Of a stretch of DNA of 16,350 nucleotides, positions 1-7,562 are shown piece after piece; positions within the stretch are counted from its first letter, which is position 1; each line of letters begins with the position of its first letter. Origin of the DNA: Longimicrobiales bacterium (GTDB lineage: Bacteria > Gemmatimonadota > Gemmatimonadetes > Longimicrobiales > Gaopeijiaceae); assembly GCA_022428035.1 (NCBI GenBank), contig JAKMDG010000455.1, positions 1 to 16,350 on the forward strand. The letters are read 5' to 3'. The position numbers and the translations under genes are program-made. The notes under the pieces are model-generated. The model was not told where the DNA came from and did not search any database. It saw only the letters and a program-made list of their open reading frames with translations.

Positions 1-1
1 C

Positions 2-460
2 AGTGGAAACCATCTTGGCTTTCGTGCGGACACCACGGAGATCTACACACGCCTGATCGAGGGTACATACCCGAATTACGAGCAGGTCATTCCGAAGGAC
101 AACGACAAGGTCGCGATCATCGAGAAGAAGGCGTTCGCGTCAGCCGTCCGGCGAATGGCAGTCGTAGCGTCCGACCAAACCCACCGGATCCGCCTACGCT
201 TCGAATCAGGCCGCGTCCACCTCAACGTGCTCACGCCCGATCTGGGCGAGGGTCATGATGAGTTGGACGTAGGATATGACGGTGAGGAGATCGAGATTGG
301 CTTCAACGCGAATTATCTACTCGAGGTCCTGCGTCACATTCCATCCGACGAAGTGAAGTTCAACTTCAAGGCGCCGGAGCGTGCCGCGACGATCGAGCCA
401 GCGGGTGACAATGCAGCGGACTACCTATGTCTCGTGATGCCACTTCGCCTGATCGATTGA
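2..460 (+). CDS. dnaN: DNA polymerase III subunit beta (sliding clamp), C-terminal part
   Basis: This is the last 152 codons of the replication sliding clamp, which rings DNA and tethers polymerase III. The frame is open from base 2 to the TGA at 458-460, so the gene starts left of the window. The visible part holds the clamp hallmark LIEGTYPNYEQVIP near its start and ends in the expected MPLRLID, where the family has a MP(M/I)RL-type C-terminus that lines the partner-binding pocket. The internal ATG at 155 is not the true start, because conserved clamp sequence lies upstream of it in the same frame. The gene converges on pyrE with a gap of 49 bases. The call is secure; the N-terminal two clamp domains are outside the window. 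Confidence 0.95.
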   Translation, partial: SGNHLGFRADTTEIYTRLIEGTYPNYEQVIPKDNDKVAIIEKKAFASAVRRMAVVASDQTHRIRLRFESGRVHLNVLTPDLGEGHDELDVGYDGEEIEIGFNANYLLEVLRHIPSDEVKFNFKAPERAATIEPAGDNAADYLCLVMPLRLID

Positions 461-498
461 GGGCTGTGCTTACCTGAACTCCTCGGGAGTACCAGGCA

Positions 499-517
499 GG
501 GGCTGAATCTCAGCCCT
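499..517. terminator. Hairpin between convergent dnaN and pyrE
   Basis: GGGCTGA (500-506) and TCAGCCC (510-516) form a perfect 7-bp stem with a 3-base loop; a G-T pair could add one step. It overlaps the pyrE stop codon and lies between two converging genes, the place for a bidirectional terminator. Neither strand has a T-tract after the stem, so it is not a textbook intrinsic terminator. Confidence 0.35.
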
Positions 518-1076
518 GTCGGGCGGCCGCCACCAGTTCAGCTGCACTGTAGAGTGAGATCAGCGGAAGGCCCTGAGCAGCATAGACCTCTTTCGCATTG
601 CTCGAGCGGTCCACCAGCGTGAGCACACCGACAATGGGTGTGCCGTGCTCCCGCACGGCGTCGACAGCCTGCAGCGTGCTTCGTCCGGTCGTCATCGTGT
701 CCTCGACCATCAGCGCCCGTCCATTCATTGGGAGACCGCCTTCGATGCGCTGCCCGGTACCGTGATCCTTCGCCTGCTTGCGCACAGAGAACCCGTCGAT
801 GATGTGTCCTTCAACCGCGCTCACATGGGCAATCGCGTATGCGATCGGATCGGCGCCCATGGTGAGGCCACCGACATGCGTGGGGTCGAGACCGTGCTCG
901 CGAATAGCATCGTAGGCAACCCGACCAACCAGCCGCTGTCCTTCCGCAGACATCGTCGTGAGACGCGCGTCGATGTAAAAGTCGGACGTGGCCCCGCTGG
1001 CCAGTGTAAACTCCCCTAGTCGTACGGAGCGTTGGATCAGCAGTGTCTTGAGTTCGTCTTTGGCATTCATTGGCAC
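510..1076 (-). CDS. pyrE: Orotate phosphoribosyltransferase
   Basis: The enzyme joins orotate to PRPP to give orotidine 5'-monophosphate, the fifth step of pyrimidine synthesis, in the cytoplasm. The 188-residue product has the normal family length. It carries the type I phosphoribosyltransferase PRPP loop at about residues 121-134 (ALMVEDTMTTGRST, with the two adjacent acidic residues) and the flexible catalytic loop at about 96-113 (FSVRKQAKDHGTGQR), which supplies the lysines and histidine that act on PRPP. The N-terminal FTLASGATSDFYIDAR stretch is also typical of OPRT. The listed start is GTG; an ATG two codons later at 1070 is equally possible and neither has a clear Shine-Dalgarno. It lies 48 bases after the thioesterase gene on the same strand and may be co-transcribed with it. 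No other pyrimidine gene is in view. Confidence 0.93.
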   Translation of the reverse strand: MPMNAKDELKTLLIQRSVRLGEFTLASGATSDFYIDARLTTMSAEGQRLVGRVAYDAIREHGLDPTHVGGLTMGADPIAYAIAHVSAVEGHIIDGFSVRKQAKDHGTGQRIEGGLPMNGRALMVEDTMTTGRSTLQAVDAVREHGTPIVGVLTLVDRSSNAKEVYAAQGLPLISLYSAAELVAAARQG

Positions 1077-1124
1077 AGGAGATTCAGGACGTGGCCTACG
1101 AGCTCAGCCCGTATTCATCAGAAG

Positions 1125-1586
1125 TTAACCGCGTGGATTTGTCAGGCCTTCACGGACCTCTTCTGGCACACGCATGGGCCGTCGGTTCGGGCCGATCCAC
1201 ACGGCCGTGACCTTCGCCTGAGCGACGATCGTACCGGAACCGTCGTCACGGACGATGTCCTGAGCCAGAAGCATGCTGGTCCGGCGAAAGGATTCGGCCT
1301 GGGTGCGGATCATGAGCCGATCTTCTCGTCCCGCTTCAGCGAGGTAGTCCACCTCGACACGAACCACGAAGATTGCCCAGCCCCGATCCTCGAGGGCATT
1401 CCAGTCGAACCCGGCTTCCTTGAGAGCCTGAAACCGAGCATGCTCGAAATAGGTGAGGTAGACCGCGTGGTTCACATGACCAAAGGAATCGAGCTCGGAT
1501 GTGCGGACGACAAGCGGCGTGAGGGCAACCGGATTTTCGTTCGGTACGCCGAGCGGCGTGTCCGGTGTAGTCTTCTCCTTGGCCAT
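1125..1586 (-). CDS. Acyl-CoA thioesterase, 4HBT hotdog-fold family
   Basis: The product (153 residues) is a single hotdog domain of the 4-hydroxybenzoyl-CoA thioesterase family, which hydrolyses acyl-CoA thioesters. The signature is SFGHVNHAVYLTYFEHAR at about residues 34-51, with Asp33 just before it in the position of the usual catalytic acid (D-x-x-GHVNN pattern). The following VRVEVDYLAEA segment and the basic-rich RTQAESFRRTSM strand also fit. The ATG at 1586 is chosen because the conserved part starts about 25 residues later. A TTG at 1634 would extend the frame by 16 residues and overlap the stop of the upstream regulator gene by a few bases. Neither start has a strong ribosome site. 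The substrate cannot be read from sequence; it may be a YbgC/FadM-like housekeeping enzyme. Confidence 0.85.
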   Translation of the reverse strand: MAKEKTTPDTPLGVPNENPVALTPLVVRTSELDSFGHVNHAVYLTYFEHARFQALKEAGFDWNALEDRGWAIFVVRVEVDYLAEAGREDRLMIRTQAESFRRTSMLLAQDIVRDDGSGTIVAQAKVTAVWIGPNRRPMRVPEEVREGLTNPRG

Positions 1587-1626
1587 GTGGAAAGATCGTG
1601 ACCGTGGAGGTCCTATCAAGCCGGGC

Positions 1627-4600
1627 TCAATCAACCAAGCCCGCGTCCTTCACCAGGTTGCTCAACCGCATGCGCGCACCCGGCCCTCCGATGTTCTGCT
1701 TGGTATAGATGTTGGACAGGTGTGTGCTGACGGTACGTGTTGCGCACTTCAGCTCTCGTCCGATCGCTTTGTTACTTATGCCCTGTGCGACCAACCGGGC
1801 TACGGCGAACTCCGCTGGCGTGAGCCCCAGAGGTCCGTCCTCGGAGCGGATCGGAGGAGGCCGAACGCCGAGCTCACGGAACATGCTGCGCGTCTTCTCC
1901 AACTCGAGGCCGGCACGGACTTGCACACAAACGGCGTGGACAGCGGTCAGCTCGGCCAGAGCCTCATCTCGCCGGCCGATCTCGGCGAGTCGCCCCGCGA
2001 GCTGTCGCCGCAGGCGGGTCGCGGTCCAGAGCATCGGGATGTCAGCAAGTTCGGTTACCGCCGACGCCATGAGGTCCACTGAGCCCTCAGAGTCGCCACG
2101 TTTCCACTGTACGAGCGCCTCGCACGCGTCTGACCAGGCGACCCCGATGCGGTGGTCGATCTTCTCAGCATGTACCCGCATGCGTCGCCCGACCTGCTCT
2201 GCTCGATCGATGTGTCCCGCCCACAGGCACGCTTCCGCAAGCGCAGGAAGGAGCACATGAACCGCCCACAGGATATACCCAGTGCCTTCAGCGATCTGGA
2301 GTCCGCGCTCCGCTGCGTCGATGGCGTCCTCGAAGTCTCCAACGTGGATGTGGTGCAGAGCCAGACCGATGTAGGTCGGCACCACCTGATGCACATCAAT
2401 CGCTGTCGACTCGTCCTCGAGTCCTGAGATCTGGACAGCTTCCTGTACCAATTCCTCCGCACGGTCCAGGTCACCACGCGCTCCGTGGAATTGTGATGTC
2501 CACACCAACAGTCGTGGCAGCAGCGTTCGCTGATTCAGGGCTCGGGCGAGTTCGATCGAACGGTCTCCGATGGCGATCCCGGTGTCCCAGTCTCCGCGGG
2601 CGTACGCTAACTCCACGGACATATCGGCAGTCCAGAGGCGTAACACGGGTGAGCGCAGCTTGTCCGCAATATTATTGACCTCTTCGATCGCCTGACCCAT
2701 GGCGAGCGTATCGCCACGCATCCCTGTCAGTACAGCCAGGCCCCATCGCGCCCAGAATTCAATTGAGAGGTCGCCGACCTTCTGGGCCAGATCGATGGCT
2801 ATGCCGGCATGCTCTACTGCCTTCTCTGGTGGACCGACCCAGACGTGCAGAAGCGCCAGCCCGCGATGGACCCGAGCCAGGAGTCGAGGGTCGTCGAGGT
2901 TCTGGGCGATGGGAAGTGCTGCCGACAGCGTCTCAAGCGCCTCTGCGCCCTGGCCGACCTCCTGGTGCACGTGGGAGCGTGCGACGAGAAGTCGGACGAT
3001 TCCTCGTTCATCGCTCGAAGCCTGCGCGGCACCCAGTCCACGATCCAGTTGAGCCATCGCCTCGTCGTGGTTGCCCAGCCACATCTCTGTAAGCGCGAGG
3101 GCCCGAGACACATCCGGATACTCCGGCGACGATGGATCGAGGGCCTCGAGCGCGGCCCTCCAATGGGCCTGAGCCTGGGCGAAATTTCCTACGTGAGTAT
3201 GAGCCCTCGCGAGGAGAGGGAGGACCTTTCGAACGGAGACACCGCCGGTGTCATCCGGGCGCGAGTCGCTTGTCCGTTCGAGCGCTGCTTCCAGGTAGCT
3301 GATGGCCTCGGTGTCTGCTCGTCGCTCCAGCGCGCGTGCTCCAGCCGCGATCAGATAGTGCGCCGCTTTTCCACGCAGACGGGAGCTATCGGTCCGTGCG
3401 AAGTGGTACGCAAGCTCGTCCGCGTGGTCGAGCGCTACCGATCCATAGTGGCGCTCCATCGCTTCGGCGACTGCACCATGAAGAAGGCGAGCCCGCTGCA
3501 GGCCGAACTCGTCGTACAGCGTCTGCCGTACGAGTGGGTGCCGGAATTCGTATACGACCTCGTGCCCCTGGGGGCGCTCTTCGAGGATACCGGATGCGCA
3601 TACGCCCTCGACCGCGGACAGCAGTGCACTTGATTCCACATCCGTGATCGCCTCGAGCAAACCAAAACTGGCGGGAGTCCCGACCATGGCCGTCATGTCG
3701 AGGACCCGTTGCTCCTCCTCCGAAAAGTCTGCGATGCGTGAGAGAATCGCGTCACGAACCGAGCCCGGCATACCGAATTCCTTGGTCTCCCACCCCACCC
3801 AGGTTCCGTACTCGTACCGGAGTGTTCCCGAGCCAGTGAGCGCTTTCAGGATCTCTTCGACGAAGAACGTGTTACCGCGGGTCCAACCGTACAGTATCGC
3901 CGCGAACTCGCGGACGACTTCAGGCTCGACGCCAAAGGTCCGGGAGACCAACTCACCGATCTGTTCTCGTGTCAGGGGACGTACAGCGAGAACCTCAGCG
4001 GCTCCGACTGACGTCAGAGAGCGCTCCGCCTGCACCAGCGTTTTCGCTCTGTCACGGTCCTGGTCCTTGTATGTGCACACCATCACCACGGGGTGCCCGC
4101 CGACCTGGCGTGCAAGGAAGTGGGCGAGCTCGATCGAGGACTCGTCCGCCCACTGCAGGTCCTCAAGCACCAACAGCAGGGGGCTCCTGCCTGCGTATCG
4201 TTTCACGAACTCGGCAAAGTTCCACAGAATGCGAGTTCGCAGCTCTTCCGGGTCCCCAGACTCCACATCGGTGGCATCGGCCCCAGCGGTCATGGCGGGG
4301 AAAAGGCAGCTCAACTCCGCTTCGCTGCCTCGGCTCAACACCCGAAGAGCGCTGGCGTCCATCGTATTGAGTACAGGAAGCCACGCATCGGAAAAGAGCG
4401 CATATGGCGTACCCCTCTCCACGGGGTAGGCTCGGCCGTGAGCAATGTCCCATCCTCGGGCCGCCGCACGGGCCGACAGCTCGGACACGAGCCGGGTCTT
4501 TCCTACGCCTTCTTCCCCGCGGACAAAGGTGAGTCGGGGGCCATCCGTGCCGTCCAGGAGACGCTCCAGCTGGGCGAGCTCGGTCGAGCGACCCACCAGA

Positions 4601-4656
4601 GGCAGGTGATCTGAAGCTCCCAGTGGAGCGGTGATGGGCGTGCGGGGAACGTGCAC
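1627..4656 (-). CDS. Large ATP-binding LuxR-family transcriptional regulator (LAL/MalT-like)
   Basis: This is a very large regulator with an N-terminal AAA/STAND-type ATPase, a long helical repeat region, and a C-terminal LuxR DNA-binding domain. Numbered on the longest frame (start 4776, 1049 residues), Walker A is GEEGVGKT at 87-94, Walker B is LLLVLEDLQWAD at 200-211, and the HTH covers about 984-1049 (LTPAEFAVARLVAQGISNKA onward). The middle (about 480-960) is rich in A/L/W helical pairs like the TPR-type repeats of MalT and LAL proteins, which bind the inducer. I prefer the GTG at 4656 (1009 residues): it has CGGAGA seven bases upstream, whereas the ATG at 4776 has no ribosome site and adds 40 residues without recognisable domain sequence. 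Such proteins are usually activated by a ligand plus ATP; the ligand here is unknown. The upstream same-strand nitrilase and downstream thioesterase are possible targets. Confidence 0.9.
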   Translation of the reverse strand: MHVPRTPITAPLGASDHLPLVGRSTELAQLERLLDGTDGPRLTFVRGEEGVGKTRLVSELSARAAARGWDIAHGRAYPVERGTPYALFSDAWLPVLNTMDASALRVLSRGSEAELSCLFPAMTAGADATDVESGDPEELRTRILWNFAEFVKRYAGRSPLLLVLEDLQWADESSIELAHFLARQVGGHPVVMVCTYKDQDRDRAKTLVQAERSLTSVGAAEVLAVRPLTREQIGELVSRTFGVEPEVVREFAAILYGWTRGNTFFVEEILKALTGSGTLRYEYGTWVGWETKEFGMPGSVRDAILSRIADFSEEEQRVLDMTAMVGTPASFGLLEAITDVESSALLSAVEGVCASGILEERPQGHEVVYEFRHPLVRQTLYDEFGLQRARLLHGAVAEAMERHYGSVALDHADELAYHFARTDSSRLRGKAAHYLIAAGARALERRADTEAISYLEAALERTSDSRPDDTGGVSVRKVLPLLARAHTHVGNFAQAQAHWRAALEALDPSSPEYPDVSRALALTEMWLGNHDEAMAQLDRGLGAAQASSDERGIVRLLVARSHVHQEVGQGAEALETLSAALPIAQNLDDPRLLARVHRGLALLHVWVGPPEKAVEHAGIAIDLAQKVGDLSIEFWARWGLAVLTGMRGDTLAMGQAIEEVNNIADKLRSPVLRLWTADMSVELAYARGDWDTGIAIGDRSIELARALNQRTLLPRLLVWTSQFHGARGDLDRAEELVQEAVQISGLEDESTAIDVHQVVPTYIGLALHHIHVGDFEDAIDAAERGLQIAEGTGYILWAVHVLLPALAEACLWAGHIDRAEQVGRRMRVHAEKIDHRIGVAWSDACEALVQWKRGDSEGSVDLMASAVTELADIPMLWTATRLRRQLAGRLAEIGRRDEALAELTAVHAVCVQVRAGLELEKTRSMFRELGVRPPPIRSEDGPLGLTPAEFAVARLVAQGISNKAIGRELKCATRTVSTHLSNIYTKQNIGGPGARMRLSNLVKDAGLVD

Positions 4657-4969
4657 GACATATCTCCGGGGAGTGCGGATGGGCTGCGCAACGAGACGAT
4701 GTACGTAGCGTGCGTCATGGGCAAGGTCATATGACGTACACCAAGGCTGCTGTAGCCCATCCGCGATCACTGCCATCTACGTACGTGGCAGGTGGCCGAC
4801 GTACGCCTCAGCGAATCGGGTCTTCGATGGAGAAGATTCAGGGTCGAGGTTTCGGTGGAACGCTCACCCGCTACGGAGGTGGTTTATGGCGGAAGAAGCG
4901 ACTCCTGGAACTCGAGCACGAGGCAGGTCGCACTCGCTCCGGGTGAGCAGCCAGCCATGGCACCCTGCG
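4657..4969. promoter_or_regulatory. Leader region of the LuxR-type regulator with clustered CGTAC words
   Basis: These 313 bases separate the preferred regulator start from the end of the nitrilase gene. I see no convincing gene in them. They hold GTACGTA at 4701-4707, ACGTAC at 4734-4739, the palindromic TACGTACGT at 4778-4786, ACGTACG at 4799-4805, and a perfect 10-base palindrome GTCATATGAC at 4726-4735. Four copies of CGTAC or its complement within about 105 bases is more than expected by chance, and the place suits an operator for the regulator or its own autoregulation. Spacing is irregular and no consensus promoter is evident. Confidence 0.3.
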
Positions 4970-5920
4970 CTAGATGGGTTCTGATGAATCCGGTGCCTCT
5001 TCTTCGTCGATGACACGAAGAACCGGCGCCGGGCGGCGGTGGAATCGGAGCTCGAAGACGTCGGGCCGGGCGTAGTGACCCGCTGAGTCCAGCTGCCATC
5101 GCGGCCCGACAAGCTGGTGCGGCTCGACATTGGCGAACAGGATGCCTTCCTCGCTGTCGAGGGGGCCCGCGACGATCTTACCGTCCGGATCCGTGATCAC
5201 GCTGAGTCCAGGATTCAACCACCCTTGGATTTCACTCAGGTACTCAGCCTTGAACGCGAGTTCGTCTGGTACATGGTCGATGTGGAAGGCCTGACAGACG
5301 CTCACCACGAAACAGCGCCCCTCCTTCGCAACGTGACGCATGGAGGAGACCCATGGCTCGCCCCGGTCCCACGTGGGCGCGACGTGAATCTGCTCACCCC
5401 AGGCACTGAGGGTGTAGCGGGCGAGTGGCATGCAGTTCTCCCAGCACAGGAGGCCACCCACCCGCGCGAACGGCCATTCGTACACGTCGAGATCACTACC
5501 GTCGCCTTGCCCCCAGACCAGGCGTTCACCTGCGGTGGGTACGAATTTGCGGTGTCGCCCAGCCAGCGTGCCGTCGGGTGCGATGAATACGAGCGTGTTG
5601 TACAGCGTTGTATCGCTCGCTTCGGAGTTTCGTTCGTTCACTCCCATGACCACGGCGATGTCGAACGCAGCTGCGGCCTCCTGAAGTCTCTGGATCGCGG
5701 GACCGGGAATGGAGACAGAGCTCGCGTGTAAACGGGTGTAGAGGTCACGCAAAGGGTGGGTCTTTCCGGACGGGATGAACCAGACCCAGGCCGGGTATCC
5801 GGACAGGAAGGCCTCCGGGAAGGCGACCATCCGGGCTCCTCCCGCGGCCGCTTCCTCAATCAGAGCACATGCTTTGTCGAGTGTGGCGTCCAGGTCGAGG
5901 TAGACCGGTGCAGCCTGCAC
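4970..5920 (-). CDS. Nitrilase (carbon-nitrogen hydrolase superfamily), N-terminus disrupted or GTG-started
   Basis: Nitrilases turn nitriles into carboxylic acids and ammonia in the cytoplasm. Numbered from GTG at 5920 (316 residues), the catalytic triad is complete: Glu36 in FPEAFLSGYPAW, Lys125 in RHRKFVPT and Cys159 in LLCWENCMPL. The FPEAFLSGYP and CWEN contexts point to a true aliphatic or aromatic nitrilase rather than an amidase branch. The frame continues upstream with conserved sequence: FRIAAV precedes QAAPV, as in normal nitrilases. However, a TGA at 5942-5944 sits between that strand and the in-frame ATG at 5951-5953 (ATG-ACA-AAC-TGA). So either translation starts at the GTG and loses the first beta strand, or the TGA is a recent nonsense mutation or sequencing error. 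No Shine-Dalgarno supports the GTG. It lies upstream of the LuxR-type regulator on the same strand. Confidence 0.85.
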   Translation of the reverse strand: MQAAPVYLDLDATLDKACALIEEAAAGGARMVAFPEAFLSGYPAWVWFIPSGKTHPLRDLYTRLHASSVSIPGPAIQRLQEAAAAFDIAVVMGVNERNSEASDTTLYNTLVFIAPDGTLAGRHRKFVPTAGERLVWGQGDGSDLDVYEWPFARVGGLLCWENCMPLARYTLSAWGEQIHVAPTWDRGEPWVSSMRHVAKEGRCFVVSVCQAFHIDHVPDELAFKAEYLSEIQGWLNPGLSVITDPDGKIVAGPLDSEEGILFANVEPHQLVGPRWQLDSAGHYARPDVFELRFHRRPAPVLRVIDEEEAPDSSEPI

Positions 5921-5975
5921 AGCAGCGATGCGGAACGGTTCTCAGTTTGTCATGAGTCCGCGAGTGAAGGGTGGT

Positions 5976-6001
5976 GGAGGGGGCAGGGAAGTCTGCCCTC
6001 C
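5976..6001. other. GC-rich hairpin between divergent genes
   Basis: GGGCAG (5981-5986) pairs with CTGCCC (5993-5998) around a 6-base loop; GGA (5976-5978) and TCC (5999-6001) extend the stem past a 2-base bulge. It lies upstream of the nitrilase ATG at 5953, so it could form in that gene's leader RNA. No T-tract follows, and no function can be assigned. Confidence 0.3.
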
Positions 6002-6063
6002 GCGATCCGTGTCCGCCAGCGAGATCCCGTCTGGGTCGGTAGCAATGGCACAAAGAAGCCTCT

Positions 6064-6080
6064 ACTTTGCAGCGCAAAGT
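6064..6080. promoter_or_regulatory. Inverted-repeat operator ACTTTGC-N3-GCAAAGT, copy 1
   Basis: A perfect 7+7 base inverted repeat with spacer AGC ends nine bases before the GTG of the 6090 membrane protein gene. The identical arms occur again at 9746-9762 in front of the operon that encodes the HTH_34-type regulator. Exact repetition of both arms and of the 3-base spacing marks it as a binding site for a dimeric winged-helix protein. Its closeness to the start codon suggests repression by blocking transcription. Confidence 0.65.
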
Positions 6081-6089
6081 GTTGAGTGA

Positions 6090-6590
6090 GTGGAGGGCCG
6101 TTTGTCTCGCTGGAAGAGTGTTCTTCGGGGTATGCTGGGGATGGGGCTGACGTTCGGTGGTATTGCGGGCGGATTCTTCGCCGTCCTCACCGTCATGCTC
6201 GCGGTCTTCGGGGGTCTCGATGAAAGTGAGCCGTTCTTCCCGACCATTGCAGGTACCGTGTGGGGGTTCGGGATTGGCGTCGCGTTCTCCGGCGTACTGG
6301 CGGTCGTGGGTAGGCACATGTCGTTCGAGAAACTTTCCGTAGCTCGAGTGGCGGGGATCGGAGCTTTGGCGGGGCTGCTGCTCGCTGGGACACTGATCGG
6401 GTTCACGTCGCTCGCGGGCGAGGCCGCTACCGGTACGGTGGAGGCGATGACCATCTTACCCCTTCTGGGTGCAGGTGCGGGCGCGGCGAGTCTGCTGATC
6501 GCACGCAGGGCGGGCCCCGCGCTGACTTCAGGAGAAGAGACCCCCGGTCTACAGGCCACTGGCGACGTTGACCCGTCGGTGGCTCCGTAA
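6090..6590 (+). CDS. Small multi-pass membrane protein, unknown function
   Basis: I do not recognise this family. The product (166 residues from GTG, 162 from TTG at 6102) has about four hydrophobic Gly/Ala-rich segments: roughly residues 13-42, 49-75, 85-108 and 120-138. A hydrophilic, acidic tail follows. The TTG at 6102 has GGAGGG four bases upstream and may be the real start; the GTG at 6090 has weaker support. An inverted-repeat operator lies immediately upstream, shared with the regulator operon at 9711, so the gene probably belongs to that regulator's targets. It runs divergently from the nitrilase and is followed by a decayed exchanger gene. Membrane location is inferred from hydropathy by eye; no catalytic motif is visible. 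Confidence 0.7.
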   Translation: MEGRLSRWKSVLRGMLGMGLTFGGIAGGFFAVLTVMLAVFGGLDESEPFFPTIAGTVWGFGIGVAFSGVLAVVGRHMSFEKLSVARVAGIGALAGLLLAGTLIGFTSLAGEAATGTVEAMTILPLLGAGAGAASLLIARRAGPALTSGEETPGLQATGDVDPSVAP

Positions 6591-6684
6591 CGCCCGGGGT
6601 GCTGCTTCTTGCGTTTGCCTGCTCGATGAAGCAACCATGGCCCGGCCGGTCGACCGACCTGTCCCCCCACGCTCGAAATCCCGC

Positions 6685-7530
6685 ATGTACGACCTCCTCC
6701 ACCCATTGATTCCCTGGCTCGGCGAGCCATGGTCCATCACGATGGCGGCGATCGTGGTTGCCGTGAGCATTGCAGCGGCGACGGAAGGCCGGGGCGACAT
6801 GGCAATGAGCAACGTCGTTGGGTCCAACATCTTCAACGTAGGGTTCATTCTGGGGGGTGTCGCCCTGCTACGACCCTTGGATACTGATGCGTCGTACCGT
6901 ATGGAGGGACGGCTCGGTCCTTCTCGGAAGCGCGGTCCTCGCATGGCTTCTGTTCGCCATCGACCTGGAGGCTGAGCGCATCAACGGTATTCTGCTGCTG
7001 GGATGCCTGATCGTTTACCTCAAGGTTCTCCTGGGGGGTCCACACCGGCGGCAACCGAGCAGGATACGTCCCTACGGCTGAGGGGACCGGCGCTCACCCT
7101 CCTCCTGGCTCGGATGACGGGAGGGATCCTGATCATCGTGACGTACGCGGAATTCCTGGTGGAGGCGGCGAGCATCCTGGCGGGCTCCCTCGGTGTGAGT
7201 GAGTGGACCATCGGAGTGACGATCGTTGCCGCGGGCACGTCGCTCCCTGAGTTCACGACCTCACTGCTCGCGGCCGCAAGGGGTCATCACGGGCTCGGAT
7301 TGGGCAACGTGATCGGTAGCGACGTCTTCAACGTGCTCGGGGTCCTCGGCCTGACCGCGATCATTCAGCCGATGGCCGTTCGTCCTGAGGCGTCCGGCTC
7401 CATGCTCGCCCTTGTGGGCATGGTCGTCCTGGTCGTCGTGTTCATGCGCCGGGGCTGGCGGATTACCCGTTGGGAAGGGGCCGTGCTCGTCGCATTGGGA
7501 ATGATTCGCTGGGTTGCCGATCTAAGTTAG
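6685..7530 (+). pseudogene. Decayed Na+/Ca2+ exchanger (CaCA family, YrbG-like)
   Basis: Pieces of an inner-membrane calcium/cation antiporter are spread over two frames. The first piece, from the ATG at 6685, has the end of the alpha-1 repeat (GRGDMAMSNVVGSNIFNV). The second, in the +1 frame from about 6881 to 7040, has the middle membrane segments (WRDGSVLLGSAVLAWLL, then INGILLLGCLIVYLKVLL). The third, back in the first frame to 7530, has a complete alpha-2 repeat (GTSLPEFTTSL, then GNVIGSDVFNVLGVLGL). The frame changes lie between about 6871 and 6895 and between about 7030 and 7078; a run of six G at 7033-7038 is a likely site for the second. The alpha-1 GTSxPE motif and the membrane helix before it are missing: the sequence goes from IVVA straight to VSIAAA. 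Indel errors could explain the frame changes but not this loss. Confidence 0.75.
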
Positions 7531-7542
7531 ACGTCGGCCGTA

Positions 7543-7562
7543 CCCCTGGTCTGAGTCAGGGG
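7543..7562. terminator. Hairpin between convergent genes
   Basis: CCCCTG (7543-7548) and CAGGGG (7557-7562) form a 6-bp stem with an 8-base loop, between the end of the exchanger remnant and the end of the minus-strand monooxygenase-like gene, overlapping the latter's stop codon. There is no T-tract on either side, so terminator function is only suggested by position. Confidence 0.35.

Noticed and set aside
2809..3633. Long plus-strand reading frame of 274 codons opposite the LuxR-type regulator
   Set aside because: It lies wholly antisense to a gene with clear domains, shows no recognisable motif and has the look of a shadow frame of G+C-rich coding DNA.
5117..5731. Plus-strand frame of 204 codons opposite the nitrilase
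   Set aside because: The nitrilase triad lies on the other strand and this frame has no family features.
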